From contig CAVVWM010000003.1 in NCBI GenBank assembly GCA_963751955.1, forward strand, positions 393,812 through 457,811: a stretch of 64,000 nt of DNA, given 5' to 3'. The notes under the pieces were generated by a model, which worked only from the letters and a program-made list of their open reading frames with translations, did not search any database and was not told the DNA's origin. Numbering within the stretch: the stretch's first letter is position 1; each line of letters starts with the position of its first letter. A program made the position numbers and the translations under genes. Below, piece by piece: positions 20,057 through 27,919 of the stretch. The DNA is from JABDIY01 sp963751955. Its GTDB lineage: Bacteria > Actinomycetota > Acidimicrobiia > Acidimicrobiales > SZUA-35.

Positions 20057-21730
20057 ATGGGTGAAGCAGAGACGGTTGGTGACAAGGCCGGTGATCAGTC
20101 TTGGACTGAGGGCGAACCGAGCTGGGGCGATCTCGGTCTTGCACCTGCACTCGCCCATCATCTCGAGTCTTTGGGCTACAGGGCTCCTACCGCCCTCCAA
20201 CGAGAGTTGATTCCGGCCGTACTCAATGAGACCGACGTACTCATCGAGGCACCGGCGGGAACGGGGAGAACGGTCGCCGTGGCCGCGATCGTGACCGAGT
20301 TGGTAAGCGACTGCGACGTAGGCGACGGAGCGGTGGCCGTGGTGATCACACCCAACGAGCAGCGTTGCCACTTGCTGGTGGATGCCATTCAATCGATCGG
20401 GTCGGCAACCAAGCGGGCAGACGAGTCGGGCCTACGGTGCGCAGTTGTCACCGAGCTCGGACCCATGGAGGCCCAGAGCGCCAGGCTGACCGACGCCCTC
20501 GACGTTGTCATTGGAACTCCTCGACGGCTCAATCAGCTGGCCATCGCTGACCAGCTCAGCTTGGAAACTCTGGAGATGATCGTTGTCGATCAGGCCGACG
20601 ACCTTGCGATCGGTGATCACGGCGAGGATTTCGCCGCTCTCCTCGATGTGATCGAACCCGACAGACAACGTGTGGTGATGGCCGGATCATTGCTGCCACC
20701 CCTTACCGACCTGCTGTCCACCCGCCTCACCGCACCCCAGCGGCCGTGCCTTCCTGTTACAGAGCCTGCGACGTCGGCACCTTCCCAGCGAGCATTCGCA
20801 GTGGGAGAAGCTTCACCATCGGTCGTGTCCACGATCGTCGCTGCCCTTGGTCTGACGTCGGTGGCTGTTGTGGTTCGTGCCGACCTCGTCGAGCTCTACC
20901 AGGATCGACTCAATCGGTCCGGTTTCACCCTTCACGTGACCTCTCGTGATGCACTCTCAACCCTTCCCCCCGTTCCTGAGACCACCGTGATATGTGCTGA
21001 CCTGCCCACGTGGACAGACGGCTACGCCCAACTTCTCAAGACCGTATCTTCCAAAGGGTCCGGAGAATTGATCCTCCTTGCCGGCCCAGAACACCGGCAG
21101 CTGCTGCGGGCGTTCGGGAAAACTGGCGGGGTGAAGCTCAACGCTTCTCCACTTCCGAGTCCAGCCGGAATAGAGAGCCTAAGGGTGCAACGAACCACGA
21201 ATCTGGTGGCTGAGCAGCTCACACGAATCAGCTCACAACCGACCCCTCGATTCCTTTCTTCGGTTCAACAACTGGCGCTCGACTACGACGTTGCAGACAT
21301 CGCAGCAGCGGCGATGGAACTGGCCCACGTTTCCCTCCACCGCGAAATTCAGCCCGGCGAAGACATTCCCCTTTTGTTTCGCCAACTCAGCGGACGCCCA
21401 ACTGCCAACGATCGCCGTCAAACCGGTAGCTCCACCGAAGGAAGTGGGAATCGGCGAAAAGGTGCGGATCGGCGAGGGCAAGAACTCGAGCCGGGGATGA
21501 CACGCCTTTTCGTCGCAGCCGGGTACAACTTTGGGGTTAGACCAGGTGACATCGTCGGAGCATTCGCAGGAGAATCTGGCCTCTCGGGCAAGGAGATCGG
21601 CAACATCGACATCCGGGAGGCGTTCACGCTGGTCGAAGTACCCGAGCAGCTAGCCGATGATGTGATCGACGCCATGCAGACCGGCACCATCAAAGGCCGT
21701 CAGATAGAGGTCCGTCGGGAACGTTACTGA
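20057..21730 (+). CDS. DEAD-box-helicase-like protein with degenerate ATPase motifs and DbpA-type RNA-binding domain
   Basis: 557 residues. Layout follows a DEAD-box RNA helicase: Q-motif region (GLAPALAHHLESLGYRAPTALQ, about 24-45 in part), RecA-like core, linker, and a C-terminal DbpA-type RNA-binding domain (TRLFVAAGYNFGVRPGD onward, about 481-557). Catalytic motifs are altered: motif I is APAGTGRT (lysine replaced by arginine), motif II is DQAD in place of DEAD, motif III is MAGS in place of SAT, and I see no HRxGRxGR motif VI in the second lobe. It probably binds RNA (rRNA by analogy with DbpA) without normal unwinding. ATG at 20057 follows GTG at 20054; GGGGGAA is 5-7 bases upstream. 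Divergent from argC. Confidence 0.8.
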   Translation: MGEAETVGDKAGDQSWTEGEPSWGDLGLAPALAHHLESLGYRAPTALQRELIPAVLNETDVLIEAPAGTGRTVAVAAIVTELVSDCDVGDGAVAVVITPNEQRCHLLVDAIQSIGSATKRADESGLRCAVVTELGPMEAQSARLTDALDVVIGTPRRLNQLAIADQLSLETLEMIVVDQADDLAIGDHGEDFAALLDVIEPDRQRVVMAGSLLPPLTDLLSTRLTAPQRPCLPVTEPATSAPSQRAFAVGEASPSVVSTIVAALGLTSVAVVVRADLVELYQDRLNRSGFTLHVTSRDALSTLPPVPETTVICADLPTWTDGYAQLLKTVSSKGSGELILLAGPEHRQLLRAFGKTGGVKLNASPLPSPAGIESLRVQRTTNLVAEQLTRISSQPTPRFLSSVQQLALDYDVADIAAAAMELAHVSLHREIQPGEDIPLLFRQLSGRPTANDRRQTGSSTEGSGNRRKGADRRGQELEPGMTRLFVAAGYNFGVRPGDIVGAFAGESGLSGKEIGNIDIREAFTLVEVPEQLADDVIDAMQTGTIKGRQIEVRRERY

Positions 21731-21746
21731 TTCGTGATCGGGTTCC

Positions 21747-23162
21747 TCATTGCCGACCAAAGAGTCTTTTCGCCTTCGCTGCGGCATAGCTGGCGAACTC
21801 CTTGTGGACAGCCGGTAACGCTTCGGCGATATAGGCGTCCACGGCCTGAGAGAGGGCATCTGCATAGGTGGGATAGGGAAACACTGTGCCGTACCATTTG
21901 TGGAACGGGATTCCAGTCTTCATTGACAAGCTGACTATGCCAATGAGCTCGCCCGCACGAGGGCCAACGATCGTGGCCCCCACGATCTTTCCTCTGAACT
22001 TCTGGATGTCGATTATCACGACCCCTTCGGTTACCTCGTCAGTGAAGGCGCGATCGATTTGAGACATCGGGATGGTGATTCGTCTGACACCGGCGCCGAC
22101 CTCGTCGGGCTGAGCTCCGATCGAAGCTGCCTCGGGCTCTCCAAACACCGCAGCCGGCATGGGCGGAACGTCAGGCAGCGGCAGAGGACCAGCCAACATG
22201 GAGCGCAGGATGCGCCGTCCCCAGGCCCCTGCGGCGTGAGTGGTGCCTCCGCGATCGGTCACATCACCGCAAGCCCAGATGCCTGACACATTGGTTCGAC
22301 CGCGATCATCAATTTCGATCAAGCCGCGCTCGTTGGTGCCAACGCCAACCGTCTCCAGTCCGAGATCGTCGGAGTTGGGGATACGACCTACCGAGACCAG
22401 TACGGCGTCGACGTTCTCGATGGGTGACCGGCCCGGTCCACCGCTCGCAGAAGTCGTGTGCAGCGTGCCGGTAGCGGGGTCGAACGAGGAGGCAGCGGCA
22501 CCGACGATCACCCGAACACCTTTGTCCTCCAGCGATTGCTGAACGATCGCACCGGCCTCGGGCAACATGAGAGGGAGGAGGCGTGGAACGTACTCCACAA
22601 TTGTGACTCTGCTGCCCAGGCGGCTGAATGCTGTGGCCATTTCCACCCCGATCGCACCACCGCCAACGATGGCCAGATGAGCTGGCGGTTGGGCGAGCTC
22701 GAACAACGATTCGTTGGTAAGGAGCTTCTCGGCTGGAAGACCCTCGATCGTCAATGGCCGAGGCCGGGAACCTGTGGCGATCACGATGTTGTCAGACTCG
22801 ACCACTTCGGTGGTTCCGTCGTGGTGGGTGATCTCAACGCGACCCTCTCCAATGATCCGAGCGCGACCTCGTCTGAAGTCGACACCGGGGACGGACGCAA
22901 ACTCCTCTGTCTCGTGATCGCGCAGATAGTCGCGCCGTTCTCGCACCTTTGCCAAAGCCTGAACGCCGGAGAGTTCACCGACCTTGGAATGGTGCAGTAA
23001 AGACTTCGACGGAATGCAGCCGACGTTTGTGCAGTCACCACCGATGTGACTGGCCTCGATCATGACCGCTGTTCTGCCGACCTTCCCAAGTCCGACCGCA
23101 GCTGTGAGTCCCCCCGATCCCGAACCGATGACGATCGCATGAGGTCGTGGTTGTGTGGCCAT
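21747..23162 (-). CDS. FAD-dependent pyridine nucleotide-disulfide oxidoreductase
   Basis: 471 residues from ATG at 23162. FAD loop GSGSGG at about 12-17, redox-active pair CTNVGC (C44, C49), NAD(P) loop VGGGAIGVEMA in the middle, second FAD segment GIWACGDVTDRGG, and a C-terminal dimerisation domain. The usual C-terminal HPT-x-SE of lipoamide and glutathione reductases is replaced by FPYPTYADAL, closer to mercuric-reductase-like or soluble transhydrogenase-like relatives. No lipoyl-dehydrogenase complex genes are nearby, so the physiological substrate is unknown. Convergent with the helicase-like gene; divergent from hup. Confidence 0.88.
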   Translation of the reverse strand: MATQPRPHAIVIGSGSGGLTAAVGLGKVGRTAVMIEASHIGGDCTNVGCIPSKSLLHHSKVGELSGVQALAKVRERRDYLRDHETEEFASVPGVDFRRGRARIIGEGRVEITHHDGTTEVVESDNIVIATGSRPRPLTIEGLPAEKLLTNESLFELAQPPAHLAIVGGGAIGVEMATAFSRLGSRVTIVEYVPRLLPLMLPEAGAIVQQSLEDKGVRVIVGAAASSFDPATGTLHTTSASGGPGRSPIENVDAVLVSVGRIPNSDDLGLETVGVGTNERGLIEIDDRGRTNVSGIWACGDVTDRGGTTHAAGAWGRRILRSMLAGPLPLPDVPPMPAAVFGEPEAASIGAQPDEVGAGVRRITIPMSQIDRAFTDEVTEGVVIIDIQKFRGKIVGATIVGPRAGELIGIVSLSMKTGIPFHKWYGTVFPYPTYADALSQAVDAYIAEALPAVHKEFASYAAAKAKRLFGRQ

Positions 23163-23283
23163 AGCGCATGTGTAACCCACGGATCACAGAAAGACTTCCA
23201 GTGACCAGAAACACACCCATCTGGACCCGCGAGCACCGCCTGTGCCGCATAGTTGCTGGGCTGCGGTGATCATACCCCCCTAA

Positions 23284-23306
23284 AATGGGGCTTTCACGGC
23301 CCCATT
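23284..23306. promoter_or_regulatory. Perfect hairpin in the oxidoreductase-hup intergenic region
   Basis: AATGGGGC (23284-23291) and GCCCCATT (23299-23306) form an 8-bp perfect stem with a 7-base loop inside the 274-base region between two divergent genes. It is not followed by a T-tract. It might be an operator or part of the hup 5' leader. Apart from this and the hup ribosome binding site I see nothing else defined in this gap. Confidence 0.4.
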
Positions 23307-23436
23307 CTCGAGGTATCGCAGTAATTATCGGGGTAATCCGCCACCTGCGGTGCAAAGAATGCTTACCTGTCGATGGCTCGGATGACTGAGCTTCACAACA
23401 TCACCAACGCACCTCGGTGCATCACAGGAGTTGAAA

Positions 23437-23730
23437 ATGGCTACCAAAGCTGAACTGATCTCTTCAGTCGCAGATTCTGCCGACGCTGACAAGAAGACCA
23501 CCGAAGCCGTTCTGGCTGCATTCTTCGACCACACCGCTCAGACGGTGAAGGCTGGGGAAAAGGTCGCATGGCCTGGCTTCGGGACCTTCTCGATGGGAGA
23601 GCGTGGCCCCCGCACTGGCCGCAACCCCCAGACCGGCGCCACCATCAAGATCGGCAAGAGCCGCTCCATCAAGCTGAGCACCTCAGCTCCGATGAAGGAA
23701 TGGCTGCTCGGAAAGAACAAGACTCGCTGA
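23437..23730 (+). CDS. hup: HU family DNA-binding protein
   Basis: 97-residue histone-like protein that bends and compacts DNA as a dimer. The HU signature is clear: GFGTFS followed by RGPRTGRNPQTG, the DNA-intercalating arm. ATG at 23437 is chosen, with AGGAG six bases upstream. Unlike the long actinobacterial HupB/HLP forms there is no lysine/alanine-rich C-terminal tail; the protein ends at GKNKTR. Two strong hairpins follow the stop. Confidence 0.96.
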   Translation: MATKAELISSVADSADADKKTTEAVLAAFFDHTAQTVKAGEKVAWPGFGTFSMGERGPRTGRNPQTGATIKIGKSRSIKLSTSAPMKEWLLGKNKTR

Positions 23731-23754
23731 GTAACCAGCTAGGTCCTATTCGGG

Positions 23755-23812
23755 CGATCCGCTCTGGCGGATCGATATGAGTGTCTGAGCCGGGGCTCTA
23801 ACCCCGGCTCAG
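23755..23812. terminator. Two tandem hairpins between convergent hup and glcF
   Basis: Hairpin one: CGATCCGC / GCGGATCG, 8 bp, loop TCTG (23755-23774). Hairpin two: CTGAGCCGGGG / CCCCGGCTCAG, 11 bp, loop CTCTAA (23785-23812). Both stems are perfect. Neither is followed by a U-run in either direction, which is common for actinobacterial terminators. Sitting exactly between two convergent stop codons, they probably end both transcripts. Confidence 0.75.
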
Positions 23813-24979
23813 TCAGCGCTCTAGCTGATTGCTCTGCGCAACAAGTTCCATCGGGTGGATGGTTGGAACGCCTGCAGCGCCGAGATGCATGGAACATCCC
23901 GGGTTCGAACTTGCCACCACATCGGGACTCTTGGCATTGATCGCTGCTACCTTGCGGTCCCGAATCTGACCCGACAGCTCGGCCTGCATGATGCTGTACG
24001 CCCCGCCGGCCCCACAGCACATGCCATCGTCATCCAGTTCAACCAGATTGGGGATGTACTTGCCGAGCACGTCCCGTGTGGCCATATGGACCCGCTGTAC
24101 GTGTCGGAGATGGCACGGGTCTTGGATCGCCACGGTCTCGGTGAGCTGCCGGCCCTCGGGCAGTCGATCCAGGTGCAGGGCCAGGAACTCGCAGATATCG
24201 AACACGCGGGCGCTGAATGCTCGGGCCTGCTCGGTACCGACGAGATGCCCATAATCCTTCATTTGGGCGCCGCACCCGGCGCTGTCGACGATGATCGAAG
24301 CGTCTGCAAGCGGTCCGCTGGAGAGGGCTTCCATCATCTTCTCAGCGAAGGACCGGGTGTCGTCGGCCAGGCCGGCGTGAGCATGGAGAGCACCACAACA
24401 CGGGGCCAGGTCGCCGGTTGGCGTGACGCCAAACCCGGCCGCTTCCAGCACAGCCTGCCCGGCTTGGTGAATGTCGCGTTGCCAGGCATCCATCACACAG
24501 CCGGTGAACATCAACAGGTCGGTACCCGAGCTCCGCAAGGGTTCCTGCCGAAAGGGCACGTCGGCGCTCAGGCCGAGTCGTTTTGGGATCAACTTCAGCT
24601 TCTGAGCTACCGAGATGACTTTGGAACCGGCCGCAAGCACCTTGGGGTATTCCAGAGGTTTCATGGCCAGGCGCTGCAGCTTCGGCGTCATCATTCCGGC
24701 GTCGGCCAGGGTCTCGCGGGTTCGTTCCATGAGATGCCCGTACGGGACACTGGAAGGGCAGGCGGGCTCACAGCCTCGGCATTGGACACATGTGTTGAAC
24801 GAGCTCAGCACCTCGGGCGTGAGCGGTGCGTTGTTGAGTTGGACCTCACGCATCAGGTGAATTCGACCTCGAGGTGAAAGCGCTTCATCACCGGTGATCC
24901 GATAGGTGGGACAGTGCGGTAAGCACAGTCCACACTGCACGCATGAGTTGAGTTCGTCGTCGTTCAGTTTGAGATCCAT
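23813..24979 (-). CDS. glcF: Glycolate oxidase iron-sulfur subunit
   Basis: Electron-transfer subunit of membrane-associated glycolate oxidase. 388 residues. Two 4Fe-4S ferredoxin-type motifs: CVQCGLCLPHCP (about 13-24) and CVQCRGCEPACP (64-75); then two cysteine-rich CCG domains, seen in APCCGALHAHAG with GCGAQMKDYG, and GMCCGAGGAYS with SNPGCSMHL. Length and order match GlcF. Last gene of the glc operon, 37 bases after glcE. Confidence 0.95.
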   Translation of the reverse strand: MDLKLNDDELNSCVQCGLCLPHCPTYRITGDEALSPRGRIHLMREVQLNNAPLTPEVLSSFNTCVQCRGCEPACPSSVPYGHLMERTRETLADAGMMTPKLQRLAMKPLEYPKVLAAGSKVISVAQKLKLIPKRLGLSADVPFRQEPLRSSGTDLLMFTGCVMDAWQRDIHQAGQAVLEAAGFGVTPTGDLAPCCGALHAHAGLADDTRSFAEKMMEALSSGPLADASIIVDSAGCGAQMKDYGHLVGTEQARAFSARVFDICEFLALHLDRLPEGRQLTETVAIQDPCHLRHVQRVHMATRDVLGKYIPNLVELDDDGMCCGAGGAYSIMQAELSGQIRDRKVAAINAKSPDVVASSNPGCSMHLGAAGVPTIHPMELVAQSNQLER

Positions 24980-25016
24980 TGGGTTCCTCTGCGGTGGTGT
25001 GCTCGGTAGGTTCGGG

Positions 25017-25979
25017 CTAGTGCATGCCCGGGTCCCGGCCCGGATTCAAACGACCGGTCGGGTCGAACAAAAGCTTCATGCGGTCATGAACGCCCTTCAG
25101 CGATGGGCTGAGTTGACGCCGGGGTTGTGGTTGTTCTGCAAACACGGTTCCCACACCGACCGATGCCAAGAAGGGGCCGGAGATCTGATCACCGATGGTG
25201 CGAAGCTGTTTGGGTTGCAGGGACCATCGGTGCGGATAGGTCGACGGCGGCGGTCCCGCTGTCTCGGCAAGAGAACCCAGCTGGCCGGCACGGGCCGCTT
25301 GGGCATCTACGTCGGCCCCATGGCCTTCGAGATGCAGCCACGTTGTCTGACCATCCCAGAGAACAGCGCTTGGGGCCAACAGTGCGTCGTGGACATCGAA
25401 CGGATCGGCTTGGGTGGTGAACCATCGGCTGACCGGCGGAATCGGATTGGTGCGCAGGATCACCTCTGCGATGCAGCCGAGGGTGCCGAGAGAACCGACC
25501 ATCAACCGGGGAATATCAAAGCCTGACACGTTCTTCACTGTTGGCCCACCCCCGGACACGATCTTGCCCTCAGCCGAAACGTAGGTGACCTGTAATACTG
25601 CCGCCCGCGCCGCGCCTCGTTGGAGTACATCCCGATCGTTCTCCCCAACCGCAACCGCTCCGCCGACCGTGCCGCCGCGGTCGGGCAAGGCGGTGTGCTG
25701 CCCGTGTTCGCGCAGAGCGATATTGAGATCGGCCATGGTGGTCCCGGCTCCTACTCTCACCGTCATCTCGTCGGCTTTGTACTGGACCAGGCCCGATGGC
25801 GCCTTGAGGAGCCGAGGTGCAACGTCGGGAACACCTCCGGTGGTCCAACGGGTCCTACCACCTTCGATCCCAACCGGCCCCTCCGACCCGATCTCCTCTG
25901 CGAAGCCGAGGACGGCGGGACCGAAGGTGAGGCGGGACCCGGCGTCGATCAGGCCGTCGGTGCCAATCGCCGGGCTCAT
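25017..25979 (-). CDS. glcE: Glycolate oxidase FAD-binding subunit
   Basis: 320 residues, the shorter FAD_binding_4-type subunit partnering GlcD. Seen: LQYKADEMTVRVGAGTT-like FAD entry (here VQYKADEMTVRVGAGTT), GGTVGGAVAVGE, and the NVSGFDIPRLMVGSLGTLG block typical of GlcE. Its C-terminus ends in FDPTGRLNPG. ATG at 25979 overlaps the glcD stop by four bases; a longer frame to 26069 lies inside glcD. Codon use matches its neighbours. Confidence 0.94.
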   Translation of the reverse strand: MSPAIGTDGLIDAGSRLTFGPAVLGFAEEIGSEGPVGIEGGRTRWTTGGVPDVAPRLLKAPSGLVQYKADEMTVRVGAGTTMADLNIALREHGQHTALPDRGGTVGGAVAVGENDRDVLQRGAARAAVLQVTYVSAEGKIVSGGGPTVKNVSGFDIPRLMVGSLGTLGCIAEVILRTNPIPPVSRWFTTQADPFDVHDALLAPSAVLWDGQTTWLHLEGHGADVDAQAARAGQLGSLAETAGPPPSTYPHRWSLQPKQLRTIGDQISGPFLASVGVGTVFAEQPQPRRQLSPSLKGVHDRMKLLFDPTGRLNPGRDPGMH

Positions 25980-27490
25980 CCCCAAACCCCCGTCGGGACG
26001 TTCCGAAGCGCCTGAATGTCGGCACAGCTGTGTCCCATCGGAATCACCTTGCCAGGGTTGGCCCGACAAGAGGGGTCGAAAGCCTTGCGAAGCCGGTCTT
26101 GGTGGTCCAAGTCGTCATCGGAGAACATCCGACTCATGTAGTCCTGCTTCTCGACACCTACACCGTGTTCTCCTGAGAGAACCCCGCCGGCATCGAGGGA
26201 GGCTTCCACGATCTCCTTGCCGGCGGCGTGAACCCGCTCGAGCATTCCTTCGTCACGGGCGTCGAACAGCAGGAGCGGATGGAGGTTCCCGTCGCCGGCG
26301 TGGAAGACATTCATCACCATCAATTCGTACCGGTCGGCGATTTCGTAGATCTTGGTGAGAACGTCCGCCAGCTCGGACCGGGGAACCACCGTGTCGTGAA
26401 GGTAGTAGTCCGGTGCGATCTGTGCGATGGCTCCGAACGCCGTCTTTCGTCCCTTCCACAACAATGCCCGTTCGGTGTCGTCTCGGGCAGTTCTCACGTT
26501 GGTTGCGCCGTTGGCCCTGCCGATCTGTTCGATGCGTTCGGCGTCGACCGCAATGCCGCCCTCCAGGCCGTCCACCTCAGCCAGCAAGACTGCGGCCGCA
26601 TCACGGGGATAGCCGGCGTGTACATAGTTCTCGACCGCCTCAGTGATCCGATGGTCCATAACCTCCAGAGCCGCGGGCACGATCCCGGCGGCGATGATGC
26701 CCGACACGGTGTTGGCGGCGTCGGACACGGTGCCAAAACTGAGCAGCAGCGTTTTCACCGCCGGGCGATTCTTCGTGATCCGAACCGCCACCTTTGTCGC
26801 AATTCCCAGGGTGCCTTCGCTCCCGACGAAGACCCCGCGAAGATCAAGCCCGGTCGGTTCGGGATCGAGGCCGCCCAATACCGCAACCTCACCGTCGGGA
26901 AGCACGATCTCGATGGCCTGGATGTGGGTGTTGGTGACCCCGTACGCCAGGCAATGGGGCCCACCTGCGTTGTTGGCAAGGTTCCCCCCAATCGTGGAAA
27001 TCTGCTGGCTACTCGGATCGGGAGCGAAATGGAAACCCATCGGAGTCAGGTGACGGGTGAGATCGAGGTTGATGACACCGGGCTCGACCCATGCGATCCG
27101 ATTGTCGATGTCGACCTCCAGAATTCGATCCATCTTCGTCATGGCAACAACGATCGGCGCGCCGAGTGGGATGGCTCCCCCGGCGAGACCTGTTCCCGCA
27201 CCTCGGGGAACAACCGCTCGACCATGGGCGATGGCGATCCGGGTGATCGCCTGGACTTCTTCGGTGCTGACGGGGAAACATGACGGACCGGCAACCCCTC
27301 CCTTGAAGACCGACGCATCCTTGCTGAGAAGCGACCGCTCGGCGCTGTCGAACCTGACTCGATCCTTTGTCAGGGCCGCACTGAGATCAGACACCAGTCG
27401 TTCATCGTCGGAAACCGAAGGCGTTTCCCCGATTCCGAGATCGGTTAGGCGAGCCTTGATGTTCTTGTTGATACTGCTGAGGACACTCAT
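25976..27490 (-). CDS. glcD: Glycolate oxidase FAD-linked catalytic subunit
   Basis: Oxidises glycolate to glyoxylate. 504 residues, somewhat longer at the N-terminus than many GlcD proteins. FAD-binding region: VVPRGAGTGLAGGAIP and TIGGNLANNAGGPHCLAYG; C-terminal FAD-oxidase domain: NVFHAGDGNLHPLLLFD, GGVLSGEHGVGVEKQDYM, and KAFDPSCRANPGKV. ATG at 27490 overlaps the glcG stop. D-lactate dehydrogenase is an alternative for the family, but the neighbouring glcE, glcF, glcG and glcB settle the role. Confidence 0.96.
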   Translation of the reverse strand: MSVLSSINKNIKARLTDLGIGETPSVSDDERLVSDLSAALTKDRVRFDSAERSLLSKDASVFKGGVAGPSCFPVSTEEVQAITRIAIAHGRAVVPRGAGTGLAGGAIPLGAPIVVAMTKMDRILEVDIDNRIAWVEPGVINLDLTRHLTPMGFHFAPDPSSQQISTIGGNLANNAGGPHCLAYGVTNTHIQAIEIVLPDGEVAVLGGLDPEPTGLDLRGVFVGSEGTLGIATKVAVRITKNRPAVKTLLLSFGTVSDAANTVSGIIAAGIVPAALEVMDHRITEAVENYVHAGYPRDAAAVLLAEVDGLEGGIAVDAERIEQIGRANGATNVRTARDDTERALLWKGRKTAFGAIAQIAPDYYLHDTVVPRSELADVLTKIYEIADRYELMVMNVFHAGDGNLHPLLLFDARDEGMLERVHAAGKEIVEASLDAGGVLSGEHGVGVEKQDYMSRMFSDDDLDHQDRLRKAFDPSCRANPGKVIPMGHSCADIQALRNVPTGVWG

Positions 27491-27912
27491 CCTGTCACCG
27501 CTTTCAGGCCGGCTGCTTCGATTCCGGCAACGGCACTGATCTCGTCGTTGTCGGAGATGTCACCACTCACGCCGACCGCACCGATCAAGGTGTCGTTCTC
27601 ATCGTGAATCAGAACTCCTCCGGGAACCGGGATCAGGGATCCGATGGCGTGGGTGGCAGCATCGATGAAGTACCCCTGGGTTTCGGCCCGGTTCATCAAC
27701 GCCCGAGATCCCATGCCCAGAGATATCGCCCCGTGGGCCTTGCCATAGGCGATCTCAAATCGTTTGTTGGCGCCGCCGTCTTGGCGGGCGGCCGCTTTGA
27801 CATGGCCTCCTCGGTCCAAGACCACTGCGGTCAACGGTTTGAACCCGCGGGCAGCGGCATCACGGAGAGCCGAGGCGATGATCGTGTTTGCCTGCTGAAG
27901 AGAGATGTCCAT
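27487..27912 (-). CDS. glcG: GlcG/HbpS family protein
   Basis: 141 residues from ATG at 27912. GlcG proteins accompany glycolate genes; relatives (HbpS, DhaG) bind haem or other small ligands, and the exact role in glycolate use is unknown. Family blocks seen: VVLDRGGHVKAAARQDG, AYGKAHGAISLGMGSR, and PVPGGVLIHDENDTLIGAVGV (in part). ATG is preceded by AGG in CAGGTAT. It lies seven bases after the repaired glcB stop and overlaps glcD by four. Confidence 0.9.
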   Translation of the reverse strand: MDISLQQANTIIASALRDAAARGFKPLTAVVLDRGGHVKAAARQDGGANKRFEIAYGKAHGAISLGMGSRALMNRAETQGYFIDAATHAIGSLIPVPGGVLIHDENDTLIGAVGVSGDISDNDEISAVAGIEAAGLKAVTG

Positions 27913-27919
27913 ATACCTG

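Noticed and set aside
27831..27919. C-terminal end of malate synthase as read in the uninterrupted 765-codon frame
   Set aside because: Unrelated sequence that overlaps glcG; the conserved C-terminus lies in another frame ending at 27920.
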